Below, piece after piece: positions 52,578 through 60,115 of a stretch of DNA of 64,000 nucleotides (its first letter is position 1; each line of letters opens with the position of its first letter). The stretch spans positions 1 to 64,000 of the forward strand of contig NZ_JAHVAB010000081.1 in the NCBI RefSeq assembly GCF_019264445.1, written 5' to 3'. Under the pieces are notes generated by a model. That model was given only the letters and a program-made list of their open reading frames with translations, did no database searches and had not been told where the DNA came from. The DNA is from Hydrogenophaga sp. GTDB lineage: Bacteria; Pseudomonadota; Gammaproteobacteria; Burkholderiales; Burkholderiaceae_C. Position numbers and translations under genes: made by a program.

Positions 52578-54548
52578 ATGGCGACCCAAACACCCAACGA
52601 ATACTCCGAAGGCTCGATCCGCGTCCTCAAGGGGCTGGAGCCGGTCAAGCAGCGGCCGGGCATGTACACCCGCACCGACAACCCGTTGCACATCATCCAG
52701 GAAGTGCTGGACAACGCGGCCGACGAGGCCCTGGCCGGGCACGGCAAGAAGATCAAGGTCACGCTGCACGCCGACCAGTCGGTGAGCGTGGAAGACGACG
52801 GTCGGGGCATCCCGTTCGGGCTGCACCCGGAGGAAAAGGCACCGGTGGTCGAGCTGGTGTTCACCCGGCTGCATGCAGGTGGCAAGTTCGACAAGGGCAA
52901 GGGCGGCGCCTACAGCTTTTCGGGCGGCCTGCATGGCGTGGGTGTGAGCGTGACCAATGCGCTGTCCACCCGGCTGGAAGTGACCAGCTTTCGCGAAGGC
53001 CAGGTGGCCAGGCTCGCGTTCTCTGCCGGCGATGTGACCGAATCGCTGGTGATCACACCGAAGGGTGAGGGCGACCGCAAGCAAGGCACCACGGTGCGCG
53101 CGTGGCCCGATGCGAAGTATTTCGAGTCGGCTGCGCTGCCCATGGGCGAGCTCACGCACCTGCTGCGAAGCAAGGCGGTGCTGATGCCCGGCGTGAGCGT
53201 GACGCTGGTGAACGAAAAGACCAAAGACACCCAGACCTGGCTCTACAAGGGCGGCCTGCGCGACTATTTGCAGCAGACCCTGAGCGCCGATCCGGTGATC
53301 CCGCTCTTCGAGGGTGAAGGCTTTGCCGACAGCGGGCACGACAGCTTTGCCGAGGGCGAAGGCGCCGCGTGGTGCGTGGCCTTCACCGAAGACGGTCAGC
53401 CCGTGCGCGAGAGCTACGTGAACCTGATCCCCACCAGCGCGGGCGGCACGCACGAGAGCGGCCTGCGCGACGGCCTGTTCCAGGCGGTGAAGGGTTTCAT
53501 CGAGCTGCACGCGCTGCTGCCCAAAGGTGTGAAGCTGTTGCCCGAAGACGTGTTCGCGCGCGCCAGCTATGTGCTCAGCGCCAAGGTGCTCGACCCGCAG
53601 TTCCAGGGCCAGATCAAGGAGCGCCTGAACTCGCGCGACGCGGTGCGCCTGGTGGGCAGTTTTGTGCGCCCGGCGCTCGAGCTCTGGCTCAACCAGCATG
53701 TGGACTACGGCAAGAAGCTGGCCGAGCTGGCCATCAAGGCGGCGCAGACGCGCCAGAAAGCCGGCCAGAAGGTCGAGAAGCGCAAGGGATCGGGTGTGGC
53801 CGTGTTGCCCGGCAAGCTGACCGACTGCGAAAGCAAGGACCTCGCGCACAACGAGGTGTTCCTGGTCGAGGGCGACTCGGCCGGTGGCAGCGCCAAGATG
53901 GGCCGCGACAAGGAAAGCCAGGCCGTGCTGCCCTTGCGCGGCAAGGTGCTCAACACCTGGGAGGTCGAGCGCGACCGGTTGTTTGCCAACACCGAAATTC
54001 ACGACATCGCGGTGGCCATCGGCGTGGATCCGCACGGCCCGAACGACACGCCGGACCTGAGTGGCCTGCGCTACGGCAAGGTCTGCATCCTGAGCGATGC
54101 CGACGTGGATGGCTCGCACATCCAGGTGCTGCTGCTCACGCTGTTTTTCCGGCACTTTCCCAAGCTCATCGAAGCGGGCCACGTGTTCGTGGCACGCCCG
54201 CCGCTGTTTCGCGTGGATATTCCCGCGCGGGGCAAGAAGCCGGCGGCCAAGCAGTACGCGCTGGACGAGGGCGAGCTGCATGCCATCCTGGACAAATGCG
54301 CCAAGGACGGCGTGCCGCCCGAAAAGTGCCAGATCAGCCGCTTCAAAGGCCTGGGCGAAATGAGTGCCGAGCAGCTGTGGGACACCACCCTGAACCCCGA
54401 CACGCGCCGCCTCATGCCCGTGGTGCTGGGCGCCATTGACTTTGCCGGTACCGAAGCCCTCATCACCAAGCTCATGGGCAAAGGCGAAGCCGCCTCGCGC
54501 CGCGAGCTGATGGAGTTGCATGGCGACTCCGTCGAAATCGATATCTGA
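52578..54548 (+). CDS. parE: DNA topoisomerase IV subunit B (ParE)
   Basis: The 656-residue ATPase subunit of topoisomerase IV decatenates daughter chromosomes. The GHKL ATPase domain has IQEVLDNAADEALAGHGKK and VEDDGRGIPFG; the Toprim domain has LVEGDSAGGSAKMGRD and DADVDGSHIQVLLLTLF. The length is typical of ParE and shorter than GyrB. Twelve bases separate it from parC, so both subunits are co-expressed. Confidence 0.96.
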   Translation: MATQTPNEYSEGSIRVLKGLEPVKQRPGMYTRTDNPLHIIQEVLDNAADEALAGHGKKIKVTLHADQSVSVEDDGRGIPFGLHPEEKAPVVELVFTRLHAGGKFDKGKGGAYSFSGGLHGVGVSVTNALSTRLEVTSFREGQVARLAFSAGDVTESLVITPKGEGDRKQGTTVRAWPDAKYFESAALPMGELTHLLRSKAVLMPGVSVTLVNEKTKDTQTWLYKGGLRDYLQQTLSADPVIPLFEGEGFADSGHDSFAEGEGAAWCVAFTEDGQPVRESYVNLIPTSAGGTHESGLRDGLFQAVKGFIELHALLPKGVKLLPEDVFARASYVLSAKVLDPQFQGQIKERLNSRDAVRLVGSFVRPALELWLNQHVDYGKKLAELAIKAAQTRQKAGQKVEKRKGSGVAVLPGKLTDCESKDLAHNEVFLVEGDSAGGSAKMGRDKESQAVLPLRGKVLNTWEVERDRLFANTEIHDIAVAIGVDPHGPNDTPDLSGLRYGKVCILSDADVDGSHIQVLLLTLFFRHFPKLIEAGHVFVARPPLFRVDIPARGKKPAAKQYALDEGELHAILDKCAKDGVPPEKCQISRFKGLGEMSAEQLWDTTLNPDTRRLMPVVLGAIDFAGTEALITKLMGKGEAASRRELMELHGDSVEIDI

Positions 54549-54560
54549 GTTTGAGCATCC

Positions 54561-56912
54561 ATGTCCGACCTGAATACCCCTGAACTGCCCTTGTCCGAGC
54601 CAGACGATGGCATGAACCTCGCCAACTACGCGCAGCGCGCGTACCTGGAATACGCGCTCTCGGTCGTGAAAGGCCGTGCGCTGCCGGACGTGTGCGACGG
54701 CCAGAAGCCCGTGCAGCGGCGCATTCTCTACAGCATGGACCGCATGGGTCTGGGCTTCAGCGGGCCCAACCGCAACACCGCCGCGCGCCCGGTGAAGAGC
54801 GCGCGCGTGGTGGGCGACGTGCTGGGCCGCTTTCACCCGCACGGCGACCAGGCCGCGTACGACGCGCTGGTGCGCATGGCGCAGGACTTCGCGCAGCGTT
54901 ACCCGCTGATCGATGGCCAGGGCAACTTCGGCAGCCGCGACGGCGACGGCGCCGCCGCCATGCGCTACACCGAAGCGCGGCTCGCCAAGATCACCACGCT
55001 GCTGCTCGACGAAATCGACGAAGGCACGGTGGACTTCGTGCCCAACTACGACGGCTCCACCGTGGAGCCCAAGCAGTTGCCCGCGCGCCTGCCGTTCAAC
55101 CTGCTCAACGGCGCCAGCGGCATTGCCGTGGGCCTGGCCACCGAAATTCCCAGCCACAACCTGCGCGAAGTGGCCGACGCCTGCGTGGCGCTGGTGAAGA
55201 ACCCCAAGCTCGCCGACGACGAACTGTTTGCGCTGATGCCCGGACCCGACTACCCGGGCGGCGGCCAGATCATCAGCCCGGCCAGCGACATCGCCGACGC
55301 GTACCGCACCGGCCGTGGCAGCCTGAAGGTGCGTGCGCGCTGGAAGATCGAAGACCTGGCGCGCGGCCAGTGGCAGCTGGTGGTGACCGAGCTGCCACCG
55401 GGCGTGAGCACGCAGCGCGTGCTGGAAGAAATCGAAGAGCTCACCAACCCGAAGGTGAAGGCGGGCAAGAAAGCGCTCACACAGGAGCAGACACAGCTCA
55501 AGGCCAGCATCCTGATGGTGCTGGACAGCGTGCGCGACGAGTCCAGCAAGGATGCGCCCGTGCGCCTGCTCTTCGAGCCCAAGAGCAGCCGCATCGAGCA
55601 GCAGGAGCTCATCACCGCGCTGCTGGCCCACACCAGCCTGGAAACGTCGGCGCCGATCAACCTCACCATGGTCGGGCTCGATGGCCGGCCCACGCAGAAG
55701 TCGCTGCGGCAGATGCTCACCGAGTGGATCGAGTTCCGCCAGGGCACCATCACCCGCCGTTCGCAGCACCGCCTCACCAAGGTGCTCGATCGCATCCACA
55801 TCCTTGAAGGGCGGCAGCTGGTGCTGCTCAACATCGATGAGGTCATTGCCATCATCCGGCAGAGCGACGAGCCCAAGGCCGCGCTCATCGAGCGCTTCAA
55901 GCTCAGCGACCGGCAGGCCGAGGACATTCTTGAGATTCGTCTGCGCCAGCTGGCTCGCCTCGAGGCCATCAAGATCGAACAGGAGCTCAAGGAGTTGCGC
56001 GAAGAGCAGGGCAAGCTCGAAGACATCCTGGGCAACCCCGGCAGCCTGAAGCGGCTGATGGTCAAGGAGATCGAGGCCGACGCCAAGACCTTTGCCGATG
56101 CGCGCCGCACGCTGATCCAGACCGAGAAGAAGGCCGTGGCCGAGATCAAGGTGGTGGACGAGCCGGTGACGGTGGTGGTCTCCAGCAAGGGCTGGGTGCG
56201 CGCGCGCACGGGGCACGGCCACGAGGCGGGCAGCTTTGCATTCAAGGCGGGCGACGGGCTGTATGGCACCTTCGAATGCCGCACGGTGGACACGCTCATC
56301 ACCTTCGGCAGCAACGGCCGCGTGTACTCGGTGCCGGTGGCCAGCCTGCCGGGTGCGCGGGGCGATGGCCAGCCGATCACGACGCTGATCGAGCTCGAAA
56401 GCGGCACACAGCCATTGCACTACTTTGCGGGTCCGGCCAACGCGGCGTTGCTGCTCAGCAGCAGCGGCGGCTATGGCTTTATGGCGACGGTGGAGAACAT
56501 GGTGTCGCGCCAGCGCGGCGGCAAGACGTTCCTGAACCTGGGCGAAGGCGAAACACCTTGCGCGCCCTCGCACGCGGCCTTCACGTCCGGCGGTACGCCG
56601 CTCAACGCCGCCACGCATGTGTGCTGCGCGTCCACGGGCGGGCGCATCCTCACCTTTGAAATTGGCGAGCTCAAGCTGATGGAGAAGGGTGGGCGTGGCC
56701 TCATGCTGATCGACTTGGAGCCCAAGGACACGCTGGCTGGCGCGGCCGCTTACACGCGCAGCGTGAAGATCGAAGGCATCGGGCGCGGTGGCAAGGAGCG
56801 CGACGAAACCCTGGAAATCCGCAGCCTGAACAACGCACGCGCGGCACGGGGCCGCAAGGGCAAGGCGGCGGACCTGGGCTTCAAGCCGAACCGCGTCACA
56901 CGGGTGGAGTAA
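54561..56912 (+). CDS. parC: DNA topoisomerase IV subunit A (ParC)
   Basis: The 783-residue cleavage subunit has its catalytic tyrosine in [11 protein letters not shown] (near residue 136). The quinolone-binding region reads [13 protein letters not shown], with Gln97 at the position that is usually Ser80 in E. coli ParC. The isoleucine insert and tower region follow, with a coiled-coil near residues 475-500 ([19 protein letters not shown]). The C-terminal domain lacks a GyrA box. It lies 12 bp after parE and 7 bp before ycaQ. Confidence 0.96.
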   Translation: MSDLNTPELPLSEPDDGMNLANYAQRAYLEYALSVVKGRALPDVCDGQKPVQRRILYSMDRMGLGFSGPNRNTAARPVKSARVVGDVLGRFHPHGDQAAYDALVRMAQDFAQRYPLIDGQGNFGSRDGDGAAAMRYTEARLAKITTLLLDEIDEGTVDFVPNYDGSTVEPKQLPARLPFNLLNGASGIAVGLATEIPSHNLREVADACVALVKNPKLADDELFALMPGPDYPGGGQIISPASDIADAYRTGRGSLKVRARWKIEDLARGQWQLVVTELPPGVSTQRVLEEIEELTNPKVKAGKKALTQEQTQLKASILMVLDSVRDESSKDAPVRLLFEPKSSRIEQQELITALLAHTSLETSAPINLTMVGLDGRPTQKSLRQMLTEWIEFRQGTITRRSQHRLTKVLDRIHILEGRQLVLLNIDEVIAIIRQSDEPKAALIERFKLSDRQAEDILEIRLRQLARLEAIKIEQELKELREEQGKLEDILGNPGSLKRLMVKEIEADAKTFADARRTLIQTEKKAVAEIKVVDEPVTVVVSSKGWVRARTGHGHEAGSFAFKAGDGLYGTFECRTVDTLITFGSNGRVYSVPVASLPGARGDGQPITTLIELESGTQPLHYFAGPANAALLLSSSGGYGFMATVENMVSRQRGGKTFLNLGEGETPCAPSHAAFTSGGTPLNAATHVCCASTGGRILTFEIGELKLMEKGGRGLMLIDLEPKDTLAGAAAYTRSVKIEGIGRGGKERDETLEIRSLNNARAARGRKGKAADLGFKPNRVTRVE

Positions 56913-56919
56913 GACCGGC

Positions 56920-58026
56920 ATGGCGCGCCCGCCCACGCTGGACGAGTTGCGCCGCCACGCGATCGCGCGCAGCCTGTTCCGGCCGGTCACGCTGCCCGCT
57001 GCGATCCGCCGGCTGGGCTTTGTGCAGGCCGATCCCATGCGCGCACCGGCCCGCGCGCAAGACCTCATCTTGTTCCAGCGGGTGCGCGACTACCGCGCCG
57101 GCGACCTGGAGCGCCGCTACGAGCGGCTGGGCATCGAAGAAGACGCCTTCGTCAACTACGGCTTCATGCCGCGCCAGACGCTCGCGCTGCTGCACCCACG
57201 CACGCCCCGCCGCCCCTGGGACGCGGCCACGCTCGCGCAGGCGCGTGAAGTGCTTGCCTTCGTGCAGGCGCGCGGTGCGGTGCATCCGCGGGACGTGGGC
57301 GAGGCGTTTGCCCACCACGGGCGCGTGGCCGGTTATTGGGGCGGTGAGCTCAATGCCAGCACCCGCCTGCTGGAGCGCATGCACCACCACGGCTGGCTGC
57401 GCGTGCGCCGCCGCGAGGCGGGCACGCGGGTTTATGAAGCCATGCAACACGACGAGCAGGACGACAGCCCGGCCGCCCGCAAGGCGCGCGCCGAGGCGCT
57501 GGTCGACACCATCGTGGCGCTGTATGCGCCGCTGCCGGCGCCCAGCCTGGGCTATCTGGTGACGCTGCTGCGCTATGGCGCGAACCACCTGTCCAGCGAG
57601 ACCCGCGCCGTGGTGAAGGCGGCGCGCGAGCGCTATGGCCACGCCGTGGTGGATGGCACCACCTGGTTCTGGCCGGCCGATGAAAACCCCGCATCGCGCC
57701 GGCACCAGCCGGTTGACGGGGTGCGCCTGCTTGCGCCGTTCGATCCGGTGGTGTGGGACCGGCGGCGCTTCGAAATGCTGTGGGGCTGGGCCTATCGGTT
57801 CGAGGCGTATGTGCCTGCCCCGAAACGCACCATGGGCCACTACGCGCTGCCCGTGTTGTGGGGTGAACAGATGGTGGGCTGGGCCAACCTGCGCATGGAG
57901 CGCGGGCGGCTGCAGCATGCGCTGGGTTTTGTGGCAGCGCGCCCGCGCGAGGCGGGCTTTGAGCGTGCGCTGGAAGAAGAGCTCGCGGGCTTTGAGGCCT
58001 TTCTGCAGCCGGGCCCCGCGGCCTGA
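56920..58026 (+). CDS. ycaQ: Winged-helix DNA glycosylase-like protein (YcaQ/AlkZ family)
   Basis: The 368-residue protein has the HTH_42/YcaQ architecture: residues 1-60 with RRLGFVQADPMRAPARAQD, then winged-helix repeats and a beta-rich C-terminus. The VQAD stretch corresponds to the QxD motif of YcaQ (AlkX) proteins, which unhook interstrand cross-links. In this family, enzymes with QxQ (AlkZ) act differently. It lies 7 bp after parC, so it is probably co-transcribed with the topoisomerase genes. The activity is inferred from family motifs only. Confidence 0.8.
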   Translation: MARPPTLDELRRHAIARSLFRPVTLPAAIRRLGFVQADPMRAPARAQDLILFQRVRDYRAGDLERRYERLGIEEDAFVNYGFMPRQTLALLHPRTPRRPWDAATLAQAREVLAFVQARGAVHPRDVGEAFAHHGRVAGYWGGELNASTRLLERMHHHGWLRVRRREAGTRVYEAMQHDEQDDSPAARKARAEALVDTIVALYAPLPAPSLGYLVTLLRYGANHLSSETRAVVKAARERYGHAVVDGTTWFWPADENPASRRHQPVDGVRLLAPFDPVVWDRRRFEMLWGWAYRFEAYVPAPKRTMGHYALPVLWGEQMVGWANLRMERGRLQHALGFVAARPREAGFERALEEELAGFEAFLQPGPAA

Positions 58027-58053
58027 CGCGTCAGCGCCAGGCGCTGCGCGGCG

Positions 58054-58428
58054 TCAGCAACGGCCAGCGGCCTTGTTCAGCGCATTGCAGTTGGGGGCCG
58101 CAGCGGCTGGCGCCTTGCCGCCCATGGGGGTGCAGATGGCATCCGAGTTGGGCGTCTGCCCGAACGACATCACCTGCTGGAATTTGGTGGCCGAGTACAT
58201 GTAGCACTGGTAGCTCACGCCGTCCTTCGTTCTGGCCGTGTAGTTGATGCGCCCGCCGGTTTCCTCGCTCTGGTTGGCGATGGTGAAGCTGCCCACCTGG
58301 CGACCGATGGCCACCGAGGTGCGTTGTTCAAGACCTTCCTGGTTGATGGTGGCAGCGCAGCCGGTGAGGCCCAAGGCCACGAGGAGGGTGGCGCCGAGGC
58401 AGGTGCGCTGGGGCGGGCGGGGAGTCAT
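58054..58428 (-). CDS. Small lipoprotein of unknown function
   Basis: The 124-residue protein has a lipoprotein signal with lipobox LTGC (Cys24). The mature part begins AATINQEGLEQRTSVAIG and has a cysteine pair in YQCYMYSATK and AICTPMGG, plus two more cysteines at the end (PNCNALNKAAGRC). I do not recognise the family. It is convergent with ycaQ, 27 bp away. Confidence 0.72.
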   Translation of the reverse strand: MTPRPPQRTCLGATLLVALGLTGCAATINQEGLEQRTSVAIGRQVGSFTIANQSEETGGRINYTARTKDGVSYQCYMYSATKFQQVMSFGQTPNSDAICTPMGGKAPAAAAPNCNALNKAAGRC

Positions 58429-58481
58429 GTGAAACAGGCCTTTCAGGTGAAGATCTGGCCAGTTTCAAAGGTTTGTCGCCG

Positions 58482-58519
58482 CCCGGGAACCCGACCTGTG
58501 TCGGGTGGACGGTCCCGGG
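58482..58519. terminator. Nested palindrome downstream of ridA
   Basis: The outer arm CCCGGGA/TCCCGGG encloses an inner stem CCCGAC-CTGT-GTCGGG. It lies 20 bp after the ridA stop on the minus strand, where a terminator would be expected, but there is no T-tract. It could be a repeat element or protein-binding site instead. Confidence 0.4.
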
Positions 58520-58538
58520 TCGGTTGTGGCTGGAAGGG

Positions 58539-59006
58539 TCAGCCCAGTTCGGCGATCAGCTCGATTTCCACGCACGCGCCCATGGGCAGCTGTGCCACGC
58601 CAAACGCGCTGCGGGCGTGGGCGCCCACCGGGCCGAACACTTCACCGATGAGCTCGCTGCAGCCGTTGGTGACAAGGTGCTGCTCGGTGTAGGTGGCGGT
58701 GGAGTTGACCAGGCTGAGCACCTTGACGATGCGCTTGACGCTGTTGAGATCTTTGCCGGCGGCTTTGCAGGCCGCGTCCAGCGTGCCCAGCAGGTCGATG
58801 GCGACGGCGCGCGCGGCGGGCTTGGCTTCGTCGGTGGTCATGGTCAGGCCGAGCTGGCCGACCCAGGGCTTGCCGTCTTTGCGGGCGATGTGGCCGCTGA
58901 GGAAAATCATCGAGCCCGTCTGCACGAAGGGCACATAGGCCGCAGCCGGCACGGCCACGGGCGGCAGTGTGATGCCGAGTTGGGACAGCTTGTCGTAAAC
59001 GCTCAT
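58539..59006 (-). CDS. RidA/YjgF-family protein
   Basis: The 155-residue protein belongs to the Rid family, which hydrolyses reactive enamine/imine intermediates from PLP enzymes. The substrate arginine is likely in ARSAFGVAQLPMGACVEIE near the C-terminus. Length and start (MSVYDKLSQLGITLPP) fit the longer YjgF-like subgroup and not RidA proper, so the activity is uncertain. It lies 52 bp after the transglutaminase gene on the same strand. Confidence 0.85.
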   Translation of the reverse strand: MSVYDKLSQLGITLPPVAVPAAAYVPFVQTGSMIFLSGHIARKDGKPWVGQLGLTMTTDEAKPAARAVAIDLLGTLDAACKAAGKDLNSVKRIVKVLSLVNSTATYTEQHLVTNGCSELIGEVFGPVGAHARSAFGVAQLPMGACVEIELIAELG

Positions 59007-59058
59007 GGGAAGCTCCTGAAGAAAGAGCGGCCCATTCTATCGACGGGGGTGTGCGGCC

Positions 59059-60021
59059 TCAGTCGGTCTCGGCGGCTTCGAGCTGGTCGAGTTCGTCGGG
59101 CGGGGCCACGGTCACGGCCACGGCCAGCGTGTGGCGCGCGCCGCTCTGGATCACACCGCGCATGGGTGAGACGTCGGCAAAGTCGCGCCCGGTGGCCAGC
59201 GTCACGTAGTCTTCACCGGGGCTGCCCCAGCCGCAGCGGTTGTTGGTGGGATCGAAGTCGAACCAGGCGCCCGTGAGCCCATCGGCGGCCTCACGGTCGT
59301 TGACCACCGGCACGTACACCGACACCCAGGCGTGTGAGGCATCGGCGCCGATCAGGCGGGGCTTGCCCGGCGGCGGGCGTGTGAGCAGGTAGCCGCTGAC
59401 GTAGCGCGCCGGCAGCCCGAGCGAGCGCAGGCAGCCCAGCATGATGTGGGCGAAGTCCTGGCAGACGCCTTTGCCCTGGGCGAGCGCGGCCAGCGCCGGG
59501 GTGTTGACCTCGGTGCTGTCGGTTTCGTAGGTGAGCTCGGTGTGGATGCGCTCCATGAGCATGCGCGCGGCTTCCAGTGCGGGCAGGCCGGCTTTGTAGG
59601 CGGGGCGGGCGAAGGCGGTGAAGGCGTCGTCGCGGGGCACATAGGGCGAGGCGAACATGAATTCGCTGGCGGCGTCGAACGGTGCCTGCGCCCGGTAGCG
59701 GAAGTGCTCACGCACGCGCTCCCAGGTCATGCCGCGCCAGGGTGCGCCTTCGGGCAGGGGCTCGGGCGCGCGGGTCTGCACCAGGCTGTCGGCCTCGACG
59801 GTGAGCATGTTGTGTGTGGACTGCAGCGAGAAGAAGGTGCGCTGGTTGCCGAACACGTCGGTGGTGTCGCTGCGCGCCGCCGGGTTCGGGTCGATGCGCA
59901 ACTCGTGCGACAGCACTTCCTGCGACGCCGTGTCCACAGGGCGCAAGTGCACCATGTGCTGCGCCATGTCGATCGCGCCGTGGTAGCGGTAGCGGGTGCG
60001 GTGGAGGATGCGAAGGAGCAT
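59059..60021 (-). CDS. Transglutaminase-like cysteine peptidase
   Basis: The 320-residue protein has an N-terminal bacterial transglutaminase-like domain (LHRTRYRYHGAIDMAQHMVHL) and a core with the catalytic triad: Cys in GKGVCQDFAH, His in DASHAWVSVYV and Asp in FDFDPTNN. It has no signal peptide, so it probably acts in the cytoplasm. It is the third gene of a leftward cluster with the ATP-grasp/Alpha-E and DUF2126 proteins. In predicted systems of this type, the peptidase is thought to remove or process a tag made by the ATP-grasp enzyme. Confidence 0.87.
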   Translation of the reverse strand: MLLRILHRTRYRYHGAIDMAQHMVHLRPVDTASQEVLSHELRIDPNPAARSDTTDVFGNQRTFFSLQSTHNMLTVEADSLVQTRAPEPLPEGAPWRGMTWERVREHFRYRAQAPFDAASEFMFASPYVPRDDAFTAFARPAYKAGLPALEAARMLMERIHTELTYETDSTEVNTPALAALAQGKGVCQDFAHIMLGCLRSLGLPARYVSGYLLTRPPPGKPRLIGADASHAWVSVYVPVVNDREAADGLTGAWFDFDPTNNRCGWGSPGEDYVTLATGRDFADVSPMRGVIQSGARHTLAVAVTVAPPDELDQLEAAETD

Positions 60022-60023
60022 GT

Positions 60024-60110
60024 TCAGGCCCTCCGCCGGGCCGCCCCAAGGCGGGCCTGCGCCCCCATGGGGGGCAGCGATGACACGAAGTGCAGAGCGT
60101 GGGGGTTCAT
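60024..60110 (-). CDS. Possible 28-residue leader peptide within dispersed repeat copy B
   Basis: A short frame begins with ATG 3 nt after the upstream stop and ends 2 nt before the transglutaminase ATG. It reads MNPHALHFVSSLPPMGAQAR and then eight more residues. It resembles the start of the small protein at 50962-51171 because both are encoded by the same repeat. Whether it is translated is unknown; if it is, it would couple the two flanking genes. Confidence 0.3.
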   Translation of the reverse strand: MNPHALHFVSSLPPMGAQARLGAARRRA

Positions 60111-60115
60111 GTTCA
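60039..60115. repeat. Dispersed GC-rich repeat, copy B
   Basis: It aligns with copy A (51096-51170) along its entire length; the ends GGCCGCCC and the run GCAGAGCGTGGGGGT are identical. The hairpin GCCCCC-AT-GGGGGG is present. On the minus strand it begins within the stop codon of the ATP-grasp gene. Confidence 0.8.

Noticed and set aside
52419-57068. A 1549-codon minus-strand open frame opposite parE and parC
   Set aside because: It is the reverse-strand shadow of two highly conserved genes, made possible by the high GC content.
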